NCBI RefSeq assembly: GCF_002127225.1
Contig: NZ_NFUR01000005.1
Span: 1 to 64,000 of the forward strand
Direction of reading: 5' to 3'
From: Sphingomonas sp. IBVSS2
GTDB lineage: Bacteria; Pseudomonadota; Alphaproteobacteria; Sphingomonadales; Sphingomonadaceae
Length of the DNA stretch: 64,000 bases
Shown: piece by piece, positions 1-6,743 of the stretch
How the letters are laid out: every line of letters starts with the position of its first letter
Numbering within the stretch: position 1 is the first letter of the stretch
Notes under the pieces: model-generated
The model's database searches: none
The model's input: the letters and a program-made list of their open reading frames with translations, nothing else
Told to the model about the DNA's origin: nothing
Translations under genes and position numbers: made by a program

Positions 1-726
1 ACCTTCGTGAACTGGCAGATCCGCGGCGAGCTCCAGAGCCTGCGCTTCCGCCTGATGACCGACCAGCGCCCCTCGGCCAGGAAGGTCGAGGCCACCACCG
101 TCTCGCTCAGCGCGCTCGCCGCCACCGACGGCGACGAGATCGCCCCCGAGGCGATGATCGAGGACGAGGACGCCGTCGCCCGCACCGAAGCCGCCGCTTC
201 CGACTATCTCGCCGAGGGCGCCGTCTCCCAGCTCATCCATGCCTATGTCGACCAGCTCCGCAAGGTCGGCGTCGAGGCTCTCCGCCGCCGCCCGCGCGTC
301 AAGGCCGTGGTGCGCGGCGAGGGCCCGCGCTTCAAGACGGTCGACTCCGCCGAACTGGAGAAGCTCGAGGCCAGGCTATCGCGGGACCGCGAGATCGTCG
401 AACGCCGCGTCTTCGACGGCGCCACGCTCGACGAGGTCTCGCTCGCAACCGGTGTGACCAAGGAACGTGTCCGCCAGATCACCAGGCAGGCGACGAAGCT
501 GCTCACCGAGATCGCCGCCGAAGCGCCGCGCTTCGCCGTGATGGCCGACAAGGCCCGCCGCACGATGCCGCCGGCCCGCCCGCGCCGCAGCGGCACGGCG
601 AAGGTGCCGCTGCTTCCCGATCCAGGCGCGCTCCACAACCGCCTCGCCCATGTCGAGGCGATCGAGGCGGAGCGGGCGTCCTATGCCACGCCCGTGCTGC
701 CGGTCGCCCAGCTGGTGCTGCACTGA
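1..726 (+). CDS. Sigma-70-family RNA polymerase sigma factor, 3' part (cut by window edge)
   Basis: The reading frame is open to base 1, so the start lies outside the window; the GTG at 7 is an internal codon, not a credible start. The visible protein begins with a helix resembling the end of sigma region 2 (NWQIRGELQSLRFRL). After an acidic linker comes a C-terminal region-4-like helix-turn-helix (GVTKERVRQITRQATKLL, about residues 150-170 of the visible part). Sigma region 4 contacts the -35 promoter element. The spacing and the long linker resemble the RpoH/alternative-sigma group rather than the housekeeping RpoD. Which regulon it serves cannot be told from this fragment. The stop is followed at once by a convergent GNAT gene. 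Confidence 0.7.
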   Translation, partial: TFVNWQIRGELQSLRFRLMTDQRPSARKVEATTVSLSALAATDGDEIAPEAMIEDEDAVARTEAAASDYLAEGAVSQLIHAYVDQLRKVGVEALRRRPRVKAVVRGEGPRFKTVDSAELEKLEARLSRDREIVERRVFDGATLDEVSLATGVTKERVRQITRQATKLLTEIAAEAPRFAVMADKARRTMPPARPRRSGTAKVPLLPDPGALHNRLAHVEAIEAERASYATPVLPVAQLVLH

Positions 727-730
727 TCCT

Positions 731-1186
731 TCATACCACGCGCGACAGGAAGCGGCTGAACGGATCCTCGCGATAGTCGCCGAACGGCCCGCATTCGGTG
801 AAGCCGAACTGGCGGTAGAGCGCATGGGCGGCGTCGAAGGCATCGCCCGATCCCGTCTCCAGGCTCACGCGCCGATAGCCCCGCGAACGGGCGGTGCTCA
901 ATATGTGCCCGACCAGCTTGGCGCCGGTGCCGCGGCGGAGATGCTCCGAGGCGGTGCGCATCGACTTGATCTCGCCATGTTCGGGATCGAGCTCGCGCAG
1001 CGCGCCGCAGCCCAGCAGGTCCTCGCCATCCCACACGCTCCAGAAGGTCACGTCGGGCGCGGCGAGGCCGGAGAAGTCGAGGAAATGCGTGCTGTCCTTG
1101 GGCGAATTGGCCAGCATGCCGGCAAAATGCGCCTCGAGCAGCGACCGGACTCGCGCATCGTCGAGCCCGCCTTCGCGGATTTCCAT
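731..1186 (-). CDS. GNAT-family N-acetyltransferase
   Basis: A 151-residue single-domain acetyltransferase that would transfer an acetyl group from acetyl-CoA to an unknown amine. The acetyl-CoA-binding motif A is seen as LRRGTGAKLVGHIL (about residues 85-98). It is followed by a beta strand, RRVSLETGSG, and the C-terminal YRQFGFTECGPFGDY signature found in many small-molecule or peptide acetyltransferases. Length is normal for the family. It converges on the sigma-factor gene with a gap of only 4 bp and lies downstream of the M14 carboxypeptidase on the same strand (33 bp gap), so it may be transcribed with it. The substrate is not predictable. Confidence 0.85.
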   Translation of the reverse strand: MEIREGGLDDARVRSLLEAHFAGMLANSPKDSTHFLDFSGLAAPDVTFWSVWDGEDLLGCGALRELDPEHGEIKSMRTASEHLRRGTGAKLVGHILSTARSRGYRRVSLETGSGDAFDAAHALYRQFGFTECGPFGDYREDPFSRFLSRVV

Positions 1187-1219
1187 GTTCGACCCCCTCT
1201 GTCGTTCTTCGTTCTCGCG

Positions 1220-2338
1220 TCAGATCTCGTCGATAAATCCTGCCAAAGTCTCAAGACAGGAATGCGCCAGCATCTTGCAGCGCGCCGGCGACCAGGCGAA
1301 TTCGGGATCGGCGTTCGCCTCGTGATCCTTGAACGGCATTTCCAGCGTCATCGAGACCGCGCCGAAGCGCTCGGCGAGCTGGTTGGTCGACATCGAGAGA
1401 TTGGCCTGGCCCGGCGCCGATTTCTCATAGCCCAGGTCGAGCTGGAAATCGGGCGTCGCCCTGGCGAGGCGACGGGCATATTCGTAGAATTTCTCGCCAT
1501 GCGCGTCGGTCCATGACGCGATGCCTTCGAACCCTGCCAGGAAATTGGCCGGGATCGCCTCGTCGCCATGCACGTCGATCGCGAAGTCGACGCCGGTCTC
1601 GTCCATCGCCGCGCGGACCAGGAACACCTCGGGGCTCTTCTCCATCGTCGGGGCATGCCATTCGCGGTTGAGGTTGATGCCCGCGGCGTTGGTACGCAGA
1701 TGCCCGCGGCGCGAGCCGTCCGGATTCATGTTGGGCACGATGTGGAACACGGCCTTCTCGCGCAGGGCAAGGGCGGTCGGGTTGGCCGGGTCGGTCAGGA
1801 ACTCCAGCGCCCCCTCCATCCACCATTCCGCCATGGTCTCGCCCGGATGCTGGCGCGCATAGAGCCACACCGTCTTCGGCCCGGTGCCGAGCGTCAGCAG
1901 GTCCATCGGCTGGCCGTCGAGCGTCTTGCCCAGCTCGCGGTGCGACACGCCCGGCATCAGCGCCATGCGGCTGACCAGGTCGTGGTGCCGCTCCATCGAA
2001 TAGGGCGCGAAATAGGCGAACCAGACCAGATCGGTGTCGATCGCCTTGGTGAAGCTCAGCACGCCGTCGGCATAGCTCGATTCGGCCGTGCGCCATGCCT
2101 CGCGGTCGGTCGACCAGCGCGCCTTGTAGCCCGGCCAGCCGAACGCATAGGCCGCTCCGCCCGCGTTCAGCAGGCGGAAGGTGAGCGTGCGCCCCTTCGC
2201 CCCGGCCACGCGGAAGTGGAACCACTGGTAGAAGTCCGAGAGGTGATCGGTGACGATCTCGAGGTCGACGCGGTCGCCCTCGATCCCCACGACGCGGATG
2301 TTGCCGGAATCGAAGCCGGAATTGATCTGGATGGTCAT
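1220..2338 (-). CDS. M14-family zinc carboxypeptidase (cytosolic carboxypeptidase-like)
   Basis: A 372-residue protein with an N-terminal beta-sandwich domain (about 1-120) followed by an M14 carboxypeptidase domain. This is the architecture of bacterial homologues of the AGBL/CCP deglutamylases. Zinc ligands appear as HPGE (H164, E167) and DVHGDE (H257). Substrate-binding residues lie in NMNPDG and NLNREWH, and the catalytic glutamate is probably in TLEMPF (E333). No signal peptide is seen, so it should be cytoplasmic. Its ATG overlaps the TGA of the upstream DUF4136 lipoprotein gene by 4 bp (ATGA), so the two are translationally coupled. The substrate in bacteria is unknown; trimming of C-terminal acidic residues is the family expectation. 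Confidence 0.88.
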   Translation of the reverse strand: MTIQINSGFDSGNIRVVGIEGDRVDLEIVTDHLSDFYQWFHFRVAGAKGRTLTFRLLNAGGAAYAFGWPGYKARWSTDREAWRTAESSYADGVLSFTKAIDTDLVWFAYFAPYSMERHHDLVSRMALMPGVSHRELGKTLDGQPMDLLTLGTGPKTVWLYARQHPGETMAEWWMEGALEFLTDPANPTALALREKAVFHIVPNMNPDGSRRGHLRTNAAGINLNREWHAPTMEKSPEVFLVRAAMDETGVDFAIDVHGDEAIPANFLAGFEGIASWTDAHGEKFYEYARRLARATPDFQLDLGYEKSAPGQANLSMSTNQLAERFGAVSMTLEMPFKDHEANADPEFAWSPARCKMLAHSCLETLAGFIDEI

Positions 2339-2934
2339 TTCACCGTGATAGTGATGCCGGACTCGCCGGGGAAGTCCTTGAAGAGTGCCTTGGCCATGCG
2401 CGCGGCCGCTGCCCCGGGCTGGTCGGGATCGGTGCCGCTCACGCTGCCGCTCTGCGCCCGGCCTTCCCACACGGTGGTGTTGTCGCTGCGGCGGCGCAGC
2501 TGCACCCACAGCTCGGTCTGGTACAGCTCGCGGGTCTTGCCGCCGATGCCGAAGCCGACATCGCCGCCGACGCCCACGCCGCCGCGGCGCCCGCCGCTGA
2601 AGCCGCCCGCGCCCAGGCCGATGCTGACGGGCGGCGGTTCCTTGAACGCGCCCTTGCTCGTGCGGCGGAAGCCGACCGCGGCGATATAGCCCGAAGGCGT
2701 GCTGCTCACCGACTGGACATAGCCCAGCCGCTCCAGCTCGGCGCGCACCGCATCGGCATAGGTCTGGTATTCGGGGCCGAACGAATCGGTGTTGGCCATC
2801 GGCTCGACCGCGACGGTAGTGCGCTCGATCGGCGCGCCCAGATGATAGCGGGTGACGTCGATCGGCTGGGGGCGATAGCTGGGAGCGCAGGCTCCCAGCG
2901 CGGCGAGCAGGGCGATGCTGAGCGGCTTCTTCAC
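2335..2934 (-). CDS. DUF4136 outer-membrane lipoprotein
   Basis: A 199-residue protein. It starts with a lipoprotein signal peptide whose lipobox, LGAC, puts the lipidated cysteine at residue 16. The mature part matches the DUF4136 fold: an alternating strand/helix pattern (YADAVRAELERLGY, YQTELWVQLRRR) with a glycine-rich loop near residues 108-130. No enzymatic motif is visible. It is the first gene of a two-gene unit with the M14 carboxypeptidase, joined by an ATGA overlap. A role at the cell envelope is inferred only from the lipobox. Its 5' leader on this strand includes the structured segment at 3016-3069. Confidence 0.85.
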   Translation of the reverse strand: MKKPLSIALLAALGACAPSYRPQPIDVTRYHLGAPIERTTVAVEPMANTDSFGPEYQTYADAVRAELERLGYVQSVSSTPSGYIAAVGFRRTSKGAFKEPPPVSIGLGAGGFSGGRRGGVGVGGDVGFGIGGKTRELYQTELWVQLRRRSDNTTVWEGRAQSGSVSGTDPDQPGAAAARMAKALFKDFPGESGITITVK

Positions 2935-3015
2935 GCGAGGAACTCCTGTTTCGCGGACGGAACGTCTCGGTTTTGCCCTCCAACACGGATCAGGTCGAGT
3001 CGGTTCCGCAGCGTC

Positions 3016-3069
3016 GAGGGGCGACTCCTGCCTTGACTTGGCGGGCGTCGGCCACTAGGCGAGCCCCTC
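3016..3069. other. Three-way-junction-like inverted repeat between divergent genes
   Basis: The 7-bp arms GAGGGGC (3016-3022) and GCCCCTC (3063-3069) are perfectly complementary. Inside them CTGCC (3027-3031) can pair with GGCGG (3039-3043), and GCC/GGC can form a third small stem around 3052-3059. The result would be a compact three-way junction. The element sits in the 172-bp gap between the DUF4136 gene (minus) and rpmJ (plus). It could be a leader RNA of either gene or only a local palindrome. A possible -35 element for rpmJ, TTGACT at 3033-3038, lies within it, but no good -10 follows. Confidence 0.3.
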
Positions 3070-3106
3070 TTTCCGGCATTCCTATAGTTTGAGAAGCGAA
3101 TCGGTC

Positions 3107-3232
3107 ATGAAGATCGTGAATTCATTGAAGTCGCTCAAGGATCGGCATCGCGACAACCGCGTGATCCGCCGTCGTGGGCGCATCTACGTCATCAACAAGA
3201 CCCAGAAGCGTTTCAAGGCCCGCCAGGGCTGA
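3107..3232 (+). CDS. rpmJ: 50S ribosomal protein L36 (zinc-free type)
   Basis: A 41-residue, very basic protein beginning [19 protein letters not shown] and ending FKARQG, the signature of L36 from the large ribosomal subunit. It lacks the three cysteines and the histidine of the zinc ribbon found in the other L36 class, so it is the zinc-independent (C-minus) form; many alphaproteobacteria carry only this form. The ATG is preceded by the stretch GAGAAGCG about 10 bases upstream. The stop lies 5 bp before the HAD hydrolase start, so the two are probably co-transcribed. Confidence 0.96.
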   Translation: MKIVNSLKSLKDRHRDNRVIRRRGRIYVINKTQKRFKARQG

Positions 3233-3237
3233 TTCGC

Positions 3238-3849
3238 GTGGTCCAGCCCCATACCGTCATCTTCGATGTCGGGAAGGTGCTGTTCGACTGGGAACCTCGG
3301 TTCCTCTACGAGCGCCTGATCGAGGACGATCGGGCGCTCGAAGCGTTTCTGGCGAACGTCGTCACCCGGGAATGGCATTTCCAGCACGATGCGGGGCGTC
3401 CGTTCGCGGAAACCTCGGCGGAGCTGCGCGCGCGCTTTCCGGAGCATGAAGCGCTGATCGCCGCCTGGGCGCCGCGCTTCAACGAAACGCTGGGCCCGGC
3501 GATTCCCGGCATGACCGCGCTCGTCGAGGCGCTCGATGCCGCCGGCGTGCCGCTCTTCGCGATCACCAATTTCTCCGGCGAGTTCTGGCCGCCGTTCCGT
3601 GCGCGCGAAGCCGCGCTGTTCGACCGCTTCCGCGACATCGTCGTCTCGGGCGACGAGAAGCTGGTGAAGCCCGATCCCGCGATCTACGCGCTCGCGCTGC
3701 GCCGATTCGGCCTGGAGGGGCCGGATGCGGTGTTCATCGACGACAGCCTGCCCAATGTCGTCGCGGCGGCGGATGCGGGTATCCACGCCTTGCACTTCAC
3801 CGGCGCGGCGAAGCTGCGGGCGGATCTCGAGGCGTTCGGGCTGCTTTAA
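3238..3849 (+). CDS. HAD-superfamily hydrolase (YihX-like)
   Basis: A 203-residue haloacid-dehalogenase-like hydrolase, probably a phosphatase acting on a small phosphorylated metabolite. Motif I is FDVGKVLFDW with nucleophile D10. The usual second aspartate is replaced by glycine, as in the YihX/epoxide-hydrolase-N-terminal branch. Motif II is TNFSG, motif III the lysine of KLVKPDP, and motif IV FIDDS. The helical cap lies between residues 20 and 90. The start is a GTG just 5 bp downstream of rpmJ. A perfect palindrome after the stop probably terminates transcription. The substrate is not determined. Confidence 0.88.
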   Translation: MVQPHTVIFDVGKVLFDWEPRFLYERLIEDDRALEAFLANVVTREWHFQHDAGRPFAETSAELRARFPEHEALIAAWAPRFNETLGPAIPGMTALVEALDAAGVPLFAITNFSGEFWPPFRAREAALFDRFRDIVVSGDEKLVKPDPAIYALALRRFGLEGPDAVFIDDSLPNVVAAADAGIHALHFTGAAKLRADLEAFGLL

Positions 3850-3860
3850 TCTTCAGTCTT

Positions 3861-3885
3861 CTCCCCTCCCTGGAAGGGAGGGGAG
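3861..3885. terminator. Palindrome between convergent genes, likely bidirectional terminator
   Basis: Perfect 11-bp arms CTCCCCTCCCT (3861-3871) and AGGGAGGGGAG (3875-3885) enclose a 3-base loop. It lies in the 44-bp gap between the convergent HAD-hydrolase and pyruvate-kinase genes. It has no long T run, so termination would rely on hairpin strength. A related CTCCCTC/GAGGGAG palindrome occurs at 35850-35880, which suggests a dispersed repeat family. Confidence 0.6.
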
Positions 3886-3893
3886 CGCAAGGA

Positions 3894-5372
3894 TCAGATC
3901 GCGTCCGGCCCTTCGCGGCCCGGATGGTTCTTCAGCTCGTCGCCGACCAGCGTCACCACGTGCAGCACATTGGTCGAGCCGGGCGTCCGGAAAGGCACGC
4001 CGGCGCACAGCACGACGCGGTCGCCCGCCGCGGCGATGTGGTGGCGCAGCGCCATCCGCTTCGACTTGGCGACCATCTCCTCGAACGAATCGACGTCGCG
4101 GGTGTGGACCGCGTGCGTGCCCCAGAGCAGGCCGAGCCGGCGCGCCGTCTCGATCTTGGGGGTGAGCACCAGGATCGGCACCGACGGGCGCTCGCGCGCG
4201 ATTCGCCGCGCGGTCGAGCCCGAACTGGTGAAGCAGGTAATGCCGGAGGCGGAGACGGTGCGCGCGATGTTCTTCGCGGCCTCGGCCAGCGCGTCGGCGG
4301 TGGTGGGGTCGGGGCGCGTCACGGTGAAGTGGACGCGGTCGCCATGCGCAGGGTCGCGCTCCACGGCGTCGGCGATCGAGTTCATCATCGAAACCGATTC
4401 GACCGGCCATTTGCCGGCGGCGCTTTCCGCCGAGAGCATGATCGCATCGGCACCGTCATAGACCGCCGTGGCGACGTCCGAGACTTCGGCGCGCGTCGGC
4501 GACGGACTCTCGATCATCGATTCGAGCATCTGGGTGGCGACGATCACCGGGCGGCCCATGCGGCGCGCGGTCTCGACGATGCGCTTCTGGAGCGGCGGCA
4601 CGGTCTGCGGCGGCAGTTCGACGCCCAGGTCGCCGCGCGCGACCATCACGCCGTCGCATTGCTCGACGATCTCGTCGAGCCGTGCGATGGCCGAAGGCTT
4701 CTCGATCTTGGCGAGCAGTGCCGCCTTGCCGCCGATCAGGCGGCGGGCCTCCATCAGGTCCTCGGGGCGCTGGACGAAGCTGAGCGCGATCCAGTCGGCG
4801 CCCTGCTCGACGGCAAAGGCGAGGTCGCTGCGGTCCTTTTCGGTGAGCGCGGCGAGCGGCAGCACCATGTCGGGCACGTTCAGGCCCTTGTTGTTCGACA
4901 GCGGACCGCCGACCTCGACGATGGTCGTGAGGCGATCCGGCGCGACCGAGACCACGCGCAGCACCAGCTTGCCGTCGTCGAGCAGGAGGCGGGCATTCTC
5001 GTGCGCCGCCTCGAAGATCTCGCGGTGCGGCAGCTCGACGCGGGTGGCGTTGCCGGGCGTCTTGTCGCGGTCGAGGATGAACTCGTGGCCGGTGACCAGC
5101 TGCACCTTGCCGTCGGCGAACTTGCCGACGCGCAGCTTCGGGCCCTGAAGGTCGGCCAGGATCGTGGTCGGGCGGCCATATTTCTGCTCGAGCCCGCGAA
5201 TCGCCTCGAACAGCGGCACCTTCGATGCCTGGTCGCCATGGCTCATGTTGATCCGGAACGCGTCGGCGCCGGCTTCGAACAGCTTGGCGATCATCTCGGG
5301 CGTCGCGCTGGCGGGGCCGAGCGTGGCGAGGATGCGAACCTTGCGCGTGCGGGGGCTGATTGCCTTTGTCAT
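3894..5372 (-). CDS. pyk: Pyruvate kinase
   Basis: A 492-residue protein catalysing the last glycolytic step, phosphoenolpyruvate + ADP to pyruvate + ATP, in the cytoplasm. Diagnostic blocks in order are RINMSHG, ADLQGPKLRVG, LAKIEKPSAI (catalytic lysine and metal-binding glutamate) and VMVARGDLGVE. The signature ATQMLESMI and the C-terminal allosteric domain (KNIARTVSASGITCFTSSGST onward) follow. Two in-frame ATGs occur at 5381 and 5372. I prefer 5372 because the GAGG upstream is only 2 bases from the first ATG but 11 from the second. The gene is divergent from the DUF1244 gene and convergent with the HAD gene. Confidence 0.97.
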   Translation of the reverse strand: MTKAISPRTRKVRILATLGPASATPEMIAKLFEAGADAFRINMSHGDQASKVPLFEAIRGLEQKYGRPTTILADLQGPKLRVGKFADGKVQLVTGHEFILDRDKTPGNATRVELPHREIFEAAHENARLLLDDGKLVLRVVSVAPDRLTTIVEVGGPLSNNKGLNVPDMVLPLAALTEKDRSDLAFAVEQGADWIALSFVQRPEDLMEARRLIGGKAALLAKIEKPSAIARLDEIVEQCDGVMVARGDLGVELPPQTVPPLQKRIVETARRMGRPVIVATQMLESMIESPSPTRAEVSDVATAVYDGADAIMLSAESAAGKWPVESVSMMNSIADAVERDPAHGDRVHFTVTRPDPTTADALAEAAKNIARTVSASGITCFTSSGSTARRIARERPSVPILVLTPKIETARRLGLLWGTHAVHTRDVDSFEEMVAKSKRMALRHHIAAAGDRVVLCAGVPFRTPGSTNVLHVVTLVGDELKNHPGREGPDAI

Positions 5373-5447
5373 CGTTGTCATATCCTCGGCTTGTGCCTCG
5401 GTGCCTCTAGCCTCATATCCCGGAGGATCAACCGTGGAGGTGCGATA

Positions 5448-5810
5448 ATGGACGAACTCGACCGGCTGGATGACGCTACCGCCGCCAAGGCGTTCCGCAG
5501 CCTCGTCCGCCATCTCCGCCATCGCACCGACGCGCAGAACATCGATCTGATGGGCCTGGCGGGCTTTTGCCGCAACTGCCTGGCCGACTGGATCGTCGAG
5601 GCCGATCCGTCGATCGCCAGGGACGCGGCGCGCCATATCGTCTATGGCATGCCCTTCCCGGAATGGAAGGCGCGCCACCAGGGCGAAGCCACGCCGGAGC
5701 AGATCGCCCGGATGGAAGCGAGCCTGAAGCGGAACGAAGCGCTGGACGAGGCGCTCGACGAGAGCTTCCCGGCTAGCGATCCGCCTTCGATGACCGAGCC
5801 TGGGCGCTGA
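5448..5810 (+). CDS. DUF1244 family protein
   Basis: A 120-residue conserved protein of unknown function. The characteristic block is AFRSLVRHLRHRTDAQNIDL followed by AGFCRNCLADWI, with a CxxC pair at residues 43 and 46. It continues with the conserved YGMPFPEWK segment. The C-terminal ESFPASDPPSM tail is a short motif that recurs in several alphaproteobacterial proteins. The ATG at 5448 has a strong GGAGG 8 bases upstream. The last 38 bp overlap the end of the convergent SGNH hydrolase gene. The cysteine pair could bind metal, but no function is established. Confidence 0.88.
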   Translation: MDELDRLDDATAAKAFRSLVRHLRHRTDAQNIDLMGLAGFCRNCLADWIVEADPSIARDAARHIVYGMPFPEWKARHQGEATPEQIARMEASLKRNEALDEALDESFPASDPPSMTEPGR

Positions 5811-6624
5811 CCGCCGGCCGGGCCGGATTCGTCACGGCTGGGGCCGGGGAGAGCTTCCACTTCATCGCCTTCGCCACCGCCACGCGCCAGATGTCGTAGC
5901 CGGCGCGAGTCATGTGCAGGCCGTCCTCGCGATAGAGTTCGGGGCGCGGCTTGCCGTCCGGGCCCAGCATCGCGGGGAAGATGTCGACATAGCCGAGCCG
6001 CCGGTCGGTCGCGACATAGTCGCGCACCAGCGTGTTGGCTTCGCGGATTCCGTCGATCAGCCGCCAGCGCGACGGGCTGGGCTTGATCGCGATGAACAGG
6101 ATGCGGGTGCCGGGCAGCCTGAAGTGCACCTTGGTCACCAGCGCCTGGAAATCGGAGAGGACTTCCTCCGGGCTGTGCCCGGCCTCCAGGTCGTTGTCGC
6201 CGGCATAGAAGACGATCGTCTTCGGCGCATGGGGCGCTACGATCCGATCGGCATAGCGGACGCTGTCGGGAATCGTGGAGCCGCCGAAGCCGCGATTGAT
6301 CACATTGTGGCCGGGGAACTCGCGCGCGAGGTCGGGCCACATCCGGATGCTCGAGCTGCCGAGGAACAGCACCCCGCCCTTTGCCGGCCTGGCCATGGCG
6401 TCGCGCGCCTCGAACGCGGCGATCTCGGCAGCGAAGGGTGCCTTGTCCGCCGGGATCGGCGCGGGGCGGAGATGGGCCGGCACCCGCATGGTGGGCGGAA
6501 GCTGGACCGGCGCGGCGGGCTTCGCCGGAGCCGGGGCCGGCGGCCGGTTCTGCGCGGGCGCGGTGGCCGGCAGGAGAGCGAGCATGGCGGCGGCGAAGAG
6601 CGCGATTCGGCGGGAAAGGGGCAT
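5773..6624 (-). CDS. Secreted SGNH/GDSL-type hydrolase
   Basis: A 283-residue exported esterase/lipase-fold hydrolase. A signal peptide (residues 1-25, ending TAPAQ) precedes a proline/alanine-rich linker (26-60) and the SGNH domain. Block I is FLGSSSIRMW (about 87-96, nucleophile serine in the SSS run), block II GFGGST, block III FYAGDNDL and block V DGLHMT with the catalytic Asp/His pair. The ATG at 6624 is chosen because it begins the signal peptide. The natural ester substrate is unknown; periplasmic or outer-membrane polysaccharide deacetylation is a common role for this group. It overlaps the DUF1244 gene tail to tail by 38 bp. Confidence 0.88.
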   Translation of the reverse strand: MPLSRRIALFAAAMLALLPATAPAQNRPPAPAPAKPAAPVQLPPTMRVPAHLRPAPIPADKAPFAAEIAAFEARDAMARPAKGGVLFLGSSSIRMWPDLAREFPGHNVINRGFGGSTIPDSVRYADRIVAPHAPKTIVFYAGDNDLEAGHSPEEVLSDFQALVTKVHFRLPGTRILFIAIKPSPSRWRLIDGIREANTLVRDYVATDRRLGYVDIFPAMLGPDGKPRPELYREDGLHMTRAGYDIWRVAVAKAMKWKLSPAPAVTNPARPAVSAQARSSKADR

Positions 6625-6726
6625 GGCCGGCAGATAACCGCACCGGCCGCCAGGGGCAATTCGCGGGTAAGCGACGGAAGCGGACCGTATCGCGACAAAG
6701 CCCGAGCGGATCGATTGCCGGATTTT

Positions 6727-6742
6727 GATTACATTTGTAGTC
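6727..6742. promoter_or_regulatory. BlaI/MecI/CopY-type operator candidate
   Basis: The sequence GATTACATTTGTAGTC contains TACA-TT-TGTA (6730-6739), an exact match to the TACANNTGTA core recognised by the BlaI/MecI/CopY repressor family. The seven-base arms match at six of seven positions. It ends one base before the ATG of the serine hydrolase gene and overlaps a plausible -10 element, TACATT at 6730-6735. No BlaI or BlaR1 gene lies in the window, so any cognate repressor must be elsewhere. Confidence 0.5.
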
Positions 6743-6743
6743 G

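Noticed and set aside
2941..3069. A thiamine-pyrophosphate-riboswitch-like segment (ACCTGATCC followed by GGAGGGC on the minus strand)
   Set aside because: The other half of the thi box, CTGAGA with its stem, is missing, and the downstream genes have no link to thiamine.
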